DNA from: Sulfurovum zhangzhouensis
GTDB taxonomy: Bacteria; Campylobacterota; Campylobacteria; Campylobacterales; Sulfurovaceae
Reading direction: 5' to 3'
Length of the DNA: 64,000 nt
Assembly (NCBI RefSeq): GCF_030347965.1
Contig: NZ_JAQIBD010000001.1
Location: 124,001 to 188,000, forward strand
In this document: in pieces, positions 59,602-64,000 of the stretch
How the letters are laid out: each line of letters opens with the position of its first letter
Position numbering within the stretch: position 1 is the first letter of the stretch
The notes under the pieces: model-generated
The model's input: the letters and a program-made list of their open reading frames with translations, nothing else
Databases searched by the model: none
Told to the model about the DNA's origin: nothing
Program-made: the position numbers and the translations under genes

Positions 59602-60642
59602 TTAATCATTATCTATATAAAGATTCTTCAGGACCTGGATCATGCTGTTAATGGATTTTTGAGTTGTCGACTCTTCTACCGTATGATATCCAATCGTAGG
59701 AAACTGTAATGTTGCACCCTGTATCTGTCCATGGGAAGCATTGATCAGTCTTCCAAGCTCGGTCACACCTAAAGAGCCTTGTTTATTCTCCTGTGCCATG
59801 ATGTTTTTAAGATACGCATCTTTAAAATGATAATTTATATTATTTTCCAGTGCGATCTTTTTGACCTTGTTTTTCATCGGTGACCTGAAAACTGCATTTT
59901 CATCTCTATTTCGCAGTACGATATCAAGTCCATTGATATCGTCGACATGATTATATGGACTGGTATCCAATACCAATAGTTCCTTGGTATCAATATTGAA
60001 TCTTCTAAAATACTCAAGTAAAAATCTCCAGCTACGGCCTGCCTCTTCTGAAGCAGTAAAGAAAGCCGTTCCCTGAAACCCTAAATGAAACAAGTAAAGG
60101 ATTAAAGCCACAGAGATAACATTATCCAACTGTGCAGAAACCAACCCTTCCGGTGTGATCTCCAACTTATCCATAAATGCAATAGGCGTACCTGGAAAAA
60201 GATGGTCCAATCCGTCAATTTTGAAAATAATATTGTGCCTTCGGCTGCATAGATAGGCATCAGTGATCATACCAAGTCCCAGATATCCTCCTGACCAAGG
60301 ATTATATGCCTGAACTTTTTGGTCTTTAAAACGCATTTCAAAGTTTTTCAACAGCTGTTCGGAGTTTGAATTTCCCAGAAGGTCTGCCTGGTTTTTAGCA
60401 ATAAATGCTGCGTACTGAAACTCATTGTATCCGGTACATATCAGTCCGTGTCTATCTGCATGAGCAGAGATATATCCGCTTTGAGGGTTAGAACCTTTTG
60501 CAACCAATACACCATCATAATACTCAACAGTTAGATCCAGCTCTTCAAGTTCACGTTTCAAGAACATAAAAAAAGGATGCTCAGCACCCACGACACAAGG
60601 GACTCTGATCAACTGCTTCAATATATCGTAAAAGAGTTCCAT
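59602..60642 (-). CDS. M42-like metallopeptidase
   Basis: A 346-residue co-catalytic metallopeptidase of the M42/M28 type. Metal ligands are in ISAHADRHG (His and Asp), VSAQLDNVISV (bridging Asp), TASEEAGRSW (Glu pair), LVLDTSPYN (Asp) and the final FPTIGYHTVEES (His). M42 enzymes are tetrahedral aminopeptidases, often cleaving Glu or Asp residues. It is the last gene of the RimB-RimK operon, 0 bases after the hydrolase gene. That suggests it releases amino acids from a tag or peptide made by RimK. Confidence 0.84.
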   Translation of the reverse strand: MELFYDILKQLIRVPCVVGAEHPFFMFLKRELEELDLTVEYYDGVLVAKGSNPQSGYISAHADRHGLICTGYNEFQYAAFIAKNQADLLGNSNSEQLLKNFEMRFKDQKVQAYNPWSGGYLGLGMITDAYLCSRRHNIIFKIDGLDHLFPGTPIAFMDKLEITPEGLVSAQLDNVISVALILYLFHLGFQGTAFFTASEEAGRSWRFLLEYFRRFNIDTKELLVLDTSPYNHVDDINGLDIVLRNRDENAVFRSPMKNKVKKIALENNINYHFKDAYLKNIMAQENKQGSLGVTELGRLINASHGQIQGATLQFPTIGYHTVEESTTQKSINSMIQVLKNLYIDND

Positions 60643-61692
60643 CTACTCTATAATCTCCTCATTGTTAAGTTCAATAAATTCACTTTCTTCTATTGCATTT
60701 TCAATAAAATGCCCTATTTTATTCTCTGCTGCTTCAAGATTACTGAACTTGGCAATATGAAAAATCGCATCCCCTTCTTGTACAAGAGGAATCTCTGATT
60801 TTCCTATTATGACTCCGTCAAATGGAGCCAATACCTCATAATGACTATCATCAAGCAGATCGTCAATATAGGCAATGACCCCATCTTTTTTCACAGTATC
60901 TCCAAGCGCTTTAATTGTACGTATGATACCACTGTGCGTTGCCCTGATCCACTTGCTTGATCTTGTAACGACAGGGGTCTTTTTACGTCCTTTCTTAATC
61001 TGTTTTGGCAACATTCCATTTTCTCTAAGCACATTGATAATACCCTTCACACCAATACGTATACTCTTCTCATCAAAGCGCAACGCCTCTCCTGCTTCAT
61101 AAAGAAGGATCGGTATATCATTATCTTGTGCAACGGCTCTAAGTGAACCATCCCTTGTTTCAGAGTGGAGTATCACCGGTGCCTCAAAAGCCTTTGCCAA
61201 AGTAAAGGTATAATCATTATCGATATTAGTCCTCACCTGTGGCAGGTTTGACTTGTGAATAGAAGCTGTATGCAGATCTATCCCTAAATCACACTTACTG
61301 ACGATCTCCTGAAAGAAAGTATGTGCAATACGACTTGCCAAAGAACCTTTGGTACTTCCAGGGAAGCTTCGGTTCAAATCCCTTCTATCAGGCAGATAGC
61401 GTGAGAGTGTCATTGTGCCGTAAATATTAACGATAGGCACAAGGATTATCGTTCCTCGTACTCTTTTGAGGATCTTGAGCCTTCTAAAACGCCGAATAAT
61501 CTCGATACCGTTCAGCTCATCTCCATGTATTGCAGCACTTATGAAAATAATCGGACCGTTTTTTTTACCGCTTATTACTCGCACAGGAAGTTGTGTAGGC
61601 GTACTGTAGAGCCTCGGAAGATCAAGCATCAGCTTGGTCTCCTTACCTCTGAGTATTGGAGTACCTGCGATAGTCAAGACAGTTTTTGGCAT
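60643..61692 (-). CDS. Aspartoacylase/succinylglutamate desuccinylase family hydrolase with lipoyl-like C-terminus
   Basis: A 349-residue zinc hydrolase. The zinc site is AAIHGDELNG (His, Glu; near residues 54-63), the central DRRDLNRSFPG is intact and the second histidine is in GIDLHTASIH. A C-terminal beta domain (HSGIIRTIKALGDTVKKDG, then LAPFDGVIIG) resembles a biotinyl-lipoyl hammerhead fold. Family members cleave N-acyl amino acids. It abuts rimK with no gap, so it probably acts on the same product. Confidence 0.87.
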   Translation of the reverse strand: MPKTVLTIAGTPILRGKETKLMLDLPRLYSTPTQLPVRVISGKKNGPIIFISAAIHGDELNGIEIIRRFRRLKILKRVRGTIILVPIVNIYGTMTLSRYLPDRRDLNRSFPGSTKGSLASRIAHTFFQEIVSKCDLGIDLHTASIHKSNLPQVRTNIDNDYTFTLAKAFEAPVILHSETRDGSLRAVAQDNDIPILLYEAGEALRFDEKSIRIGVKGIINVLRENGMLPKQIKKGRKKTPVVTRSSKWIRATHSGIIRTIKALGDTVKKDGVIAYIDDLLDDSHYEVLAPFDGVIIGKSEIPLVQEGDAIFHIAKFSNLEAAENKIGHFIENAIEESEFIELNNEEIIE

Positions 61693-62625
61693 CTATGCTC
61701 CGATAGTATCTTTCTTTCTGCGTTTGCGCTTCCCTACCGTATCACTTTGTGCGGTCGCGTTTTCTGCGATATAATCCATGATCTTGCCTGCGATATCTAT
61801 ACCTGTCGATTTTTCGATACCTTCTAATCCCGGAGAAGAGTTTACCTCCATAACAAGCGGACCGCGATCGGATGGTATCATATCTACACCACATACACCA
61901 AGGCCCATCGCTTTCGCTGCTGCAATGGCAGTCGCTCTCTCTTTTCTTGTAAGCTTGTGCGCTGTAGCACTTCCACCTTGGTGAAGATTTGATCTGAAGT
62001 CACCCTCAGCACCTTGACGTTTCATAGCACCCACTACTTTACCGTTTACGACAAGTGCTCTGATATCTGCACCGCCGGCTTCTTCTATATACTCTTGGAC
62101 CAAAAGGTTCACTTCCATCCCGTAAAATGCATCAAGTACAGACTTAGCAGCTTTTTCACTATCTACCAGTACGACACCTACACCTTGTGTTCCCTCAAGG
62201 ATTTTTAGAACCAACGGGGCACCACCGCTTAGTGCAATAACATCTTTTGCACTCGATTTATTTGAAGCGAAGATCGTTTTTGGCATATCTACACCTTTTT
62301 TAGAAAGTACCTGTAGACTTCTAAGTTTATCACGGCTTCTTGCTATCGCAAGATTTCCTGAAGTGCTGAACGATCCCATGATCTCAAAATGCCTGACCAT
62401 TGCAGTCCCATAAAATGTTCTACTGGCACCGATACGAGGGATAATTGCATCAGGAAGAGGTAACTCTTCTCCCATATAACTGATCTTAAGTTCACCCTTC
62501 ATGATCTCAATAGAACATTTAAGGTAATCAATTACTCTGACATCCCATCCTCTTTGCTCGGCAGCTTCTACCAACCTTCTTGTAGAGTAAAGTTTTTTAT
62601 TGCGAGAAAGTATATATACTCTCAT
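61693..62625 (-). CDS. rimK: RimK-type ATP-grasp amino-acid ligase
   Basis: A 310-residue ATP-grasp enzyme of the RimK family. RimK adds glutamates to the C-terminus of ribosomal protein S6, and relatives add Glu to F420 or make poly-Glu. Seen are [15 protein letters not shown] at the start, [15 protein letters not shown] (ATP lid), [26 protein letters not shown], the [11 protein letters not shown] loop and the Mg-binding [21 protein letters not shown] (in parts). The tail is basic (KRKRRKKD). It is the second gene of a four-gene operon. Confidence 0.92.
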   Translation of the reverse strand: MRVYILSRNKKLYSTRRLVEAAEQRGWDVRVIDYLKCSIEIMKGELKISYMGEELPLPDAIIPRIGASRTFYGTAMVRHFEIMGSFSTSGNLAIARSRDKLRSLQVLSKKGVDMPKTIFASNKSSAKDVIALSGGAPLVLKILEGTQGVGVVLVDSEKAAKSVLDAFYGMEVNLLVQEYIEEAGGADIRALVVNGKVVGAMKRQGAEGDFRSNLHQGGSATAHKLTRKERATAIAAAKAMGLGVCGVDMIPSDRGPLVMEVNSSPGLEGIEKSTGIDIAGKIMDYIAENATAQSDTVGKRKRRKKDTIGA

Positions 62626-62721
62626 TATTCTTCCTAAAATAAATTTGTGATCGAAAGATCACCGTTTTGTTTTCAACCGCAATTTTATAGTAAAAGTATG
62701 ACTTTTGCGGTAACTTTTTTG

Positions 62722-63141
62722 CTATTTTTTTGACAAATATTCCTGTGATACATCTACCAAAAATTTCCCTGAAAGGAACTTCCTTCCAATAAGCATCGGA
62801 TACTTCATATCTGCACGGTTCGTAAGAGAGATGACACACTTATATTTTTGACCGAAAAAATCTACTTCTACCTCAATTGAGGGGCGTAACTGCAACTCTC
62901 CGTTAGAACTTCTGACTTTTTTTAGTTTATAAAGAGGCAGTTGCATACGTTTACCGTGATAAGCAGGATGTACTTCATCCAGTAACGTAAAATGTACCAT
63001 ATTATTCTCATCAATCTCTATATCATCACAGTGTAATGCATTAGAATCCGCACCTGTATCTACTTTAGCATCCAGATCAAAGAGTTCCAGATCAATGATT
63101 GATATTAGCTCTTTACTTCCGATTACCTGTTTCTTATTCAT
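62722..63141 (-). CDS. rimB: RimB-like retropepsin-type protease (ATP-dependent zinc protease family)
   Basis: A 139-residue single-domain aspartyl-protease-fold protein. The active-site motif is KVDTGADSNALHCDDI (about residues 26-41, DTGA). MQLPLYKLKKVRSSNG, EVEVDFFGQKYKC and MLIGRKFL complete the family pattern. It is usually misnamed a zinc protease. In Pseudomonas the homologous RimB is encoded with RimK and counteracts S6 glutamylation. Here it is first in the operon, 96 bases before rimK. Confidence 0.88.
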   Translation of the reverse strand: MNKKQVIGSKELISIIDLELFDLDAKVDTGADSNALHCDDIEIDENNMVHFTLLDEVHPAYHGKRMQLPLYKLKKVRSSNGELQLRPSIEVEVDFFGQKYKCVISLTNRADMKYPMLIGRKFLSGKFLVDVSQEYLSKK

Positions 63142-63312
63142 TTATTTCCTTCTTAACTCTTTTTTTATAATAACACAATTTTTGATCAAAACTCCATCGA
63201 ATGAAATAAAAACATGATGTATTCTAGGCTGATTTGTAACTTAAATAGTGGTGAAATTAACTTTGTAACAGTTATTTTTGATACACTTTTTTAAATTATT
63301 GAATGGAATACT

Positions 63313-63693
63313 ATGAAAATTCGAATTTACTACGAAGATACGGATGCAGGCGGAATTGTTTACCATACAAACTATATCAAGTATTGTGAAAGGGCGAGGT
63401 CTGAACACTTTTTCAGTCGTGGAATAATGCCTGGAGAAGGGAACAAGTACGGTTTTGTCGTACGTAAGATCACTGCAGATTTTCTTGGAAGTGCCGTTCT
63501 CGGTGATGTATTAGAAGTTAAAACATCAATCCTCAATTTTAAGAACAGCAGCATGACCCTACTTCAAGAAATCACCAACGAAAATAAAATACTCTTTAGT
63601 ATGGAAGTACTGCTTGTGTATGTCGAAGAAGGCAAACCGCGTCGTGTCCCTGATCACTTGGCAGACATTTTGATGGATTTGAATAAATCATAA
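63313..63693 (+). CDS. ybgC: Acyl-CoA thioesterase YbgC-like
   Basis: A 126-residue hot-dog fold thioesterase of the 4-hydroxybenzoyl-CoA type. The catalytic Asp is in YEDTDAGGIVYHTNYIKYCERAR (in part, near residue 8-22). The rest matches YbgC in length, with LGDVLEVKT and a final VPDHLAD. In other bacteria YbgC is linked to tol-pal and phospholipid metabolism; no tol genes are next to it here. It is divergent from rimB. Confidence 0.92.
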   Translation: MKIRIYYEDTDAGGIVYHTNYIKYCERARSEHFFSRGIMPGEGNKYGFVVRKITADFLGSAVLGDVLEVKTSILNFKNSSMTLLQEITNENKILFSMEVLLVYVEEGKPRRVPDHLADILMDLNKS

Positions 63694-63804
63694 TTTAGTT
63701 ATAAACTTCTAAATACAGAGTAGTGTATTAAGTCATTTTACGTATAAATAATTAGACGGAAATATTTAGATAGATTTGTTGTTGAGTAAAAGTAGAAAAG
63801 AGAT

Positions 63805-63824
63805 GAGAGGCATAGATGCCTCTC
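63805..63824 (-). terminator. Terminator of acnB
   Basis: Perfect 8-base stem GAGAGGCA / TGCCTCTC with a 4-base loop, 14 bases past the acnB stop. On the minus strand ATCTCTTTTC follows. It also lies 110 bases downstream of ybgC and could serve that gene too. Confidence 0.75.
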
Positions 63825-63837
63825 AAAAGAAGGTGAA

Positions 63838-64000
63838 TTACTTCACCATTGCTTCAAGTTCTTCAGCAGAAACTTGGTCAAAGTTAAGGTATTTATATAC
63901 GCTCTCTTTGTTTGCATCTGTGATCTTTTTGTTTACGATCTCAAGATACTCTTCTTTATTTGGAAGACGTCCTAGAAGTGCTGCTACTGCTGCAACTTCC
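63838..64000 (-). CDS. acnB: Aconitate hydratase B (C-terminal end, runs off the window)
   Basis: The last 53 residues of an AcnB-type aconitase/2-methylisocitrate dehydratase. The visible part has ALLGRLPNKEEYLEIV and YKYLNFDQVS, which line up with the LGRLPTVEEY and YRYLNF elements near the end of E. coli AcnB. The enzyme interconverts citrate and isocitrate and would serve the reverse TCA cycle in chemolithoautotrophic Campylobacterota. The stop TAA is at 63840-63838. Confidence 0.85.
   Translation of the reverse strand, partial: EVAAVAALLGRLPNKEEYLEIVNKKITDANKESVYKYLNFDQVSAEELEAMVK

Noticed and set aside
1-64000. tRNA or rRNA genes and CRISPR arrays
   Set aside because: No cloverleaf-type segments, rRNA-like stretches or regularly spaced direct repeats were recognised on reading. 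A covariance search was not possible here.

Overview
The window looks like chromosome from a member of the Campylobacterota, most like Sulfurovum or Sulfurimonas. It is AT-rich and densely packed, and many neighbouring genes overlap by one to four bases. It carries a large cytoplasmic [NiFe] hydrogenase, acetyl-CoA synthetase, an AcnB-type aconitase, PqiABC, DsrE-like and cytochrome c proteins, and Campylobacterota-style start sites. No rRNA, tRNA, CRISPR array, complete insertion sequence or prophage was found. No stretch over 300 bases lacks a gene.

Layout. 1-11.6 kb is housekeeping: UppP (partial), an ABC exporter, SerB, MetF, LpxH-like hydrolase, ArgC, GreA, SurE, TcdA-like enzyme, MscL and NhaA. 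11.6-15.7 kb has ValS, a Sel1-repeat protein and a small heat shock protein. 15.8-20.5 kb is a hydrogenase operon. Its small subunit is fused to a NirB-like FAD/NAD(P) and [2Fe-2S] module, followed by the large subunit and its maturation protease. 20.6-27 kb holds a family 4 uracil-DNA glycosylase, Acs, the complete AmmeMemoRadiSam triad, Pcm and a deaminase.

27.1-28.6 kb is accessory. Two unrelated ORFan genes in tandem are each followed by a 68-bp repeat with conserved ends and a variable middle, and integron-type GTTAGGC and GCCTAAC motifs flank the first gene. The leader before this region recurs before another ORFan at 50.05 kb. 28.7-32.7 kb has a membrane protein, a GCS2-like ligase, an aspartoacylase-family hydrolase and a signal-peptidase-like protein. 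32.8-44.9 kb has HemL, a TonB-like protein, a LysR effector domain without a DNA-binding domain, a cytochrome c, a symporter/amidase pair, an AtpI-like protein, an HDAC-family protein, a SYLF protein and a radical SAM/SPASM protein whose 3' end is duplicated around a small palindromic insert.

45-48.5 kb is a translationally coupled pqiA-pqiA-pqiB-pqiC lipid-transport operon. 48.5-59.5 kb has a divergent lipid kinase, a methyltransferase, GDPD, a Pif1-like helicase, a secreted RNase T2, a YgjP-like peptidase, a CitE-like lyase, a lytic transglycosylase, a GGDEF/EAL protein and a ModE-type regulator. 59.6-63.1 kb is a compact operon of RimB-like protease, RimK amidoligase, aspartoacylase-family hydrolase and M42-like peptidase, which looks like a system for adding and removing amino-acid tags. 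YbgC and the end of AcnB close the window.

The strongest candidates for novel biology are the NirB-module/hydrogenase fusion with an altered proximal-cluster ligand, the two-unit cassette array without an integrase, the RimB-RimK-hydrolase-peptidase operon, and the AmmeMemoRadiSam triad with an operator-like palindrome at its start.
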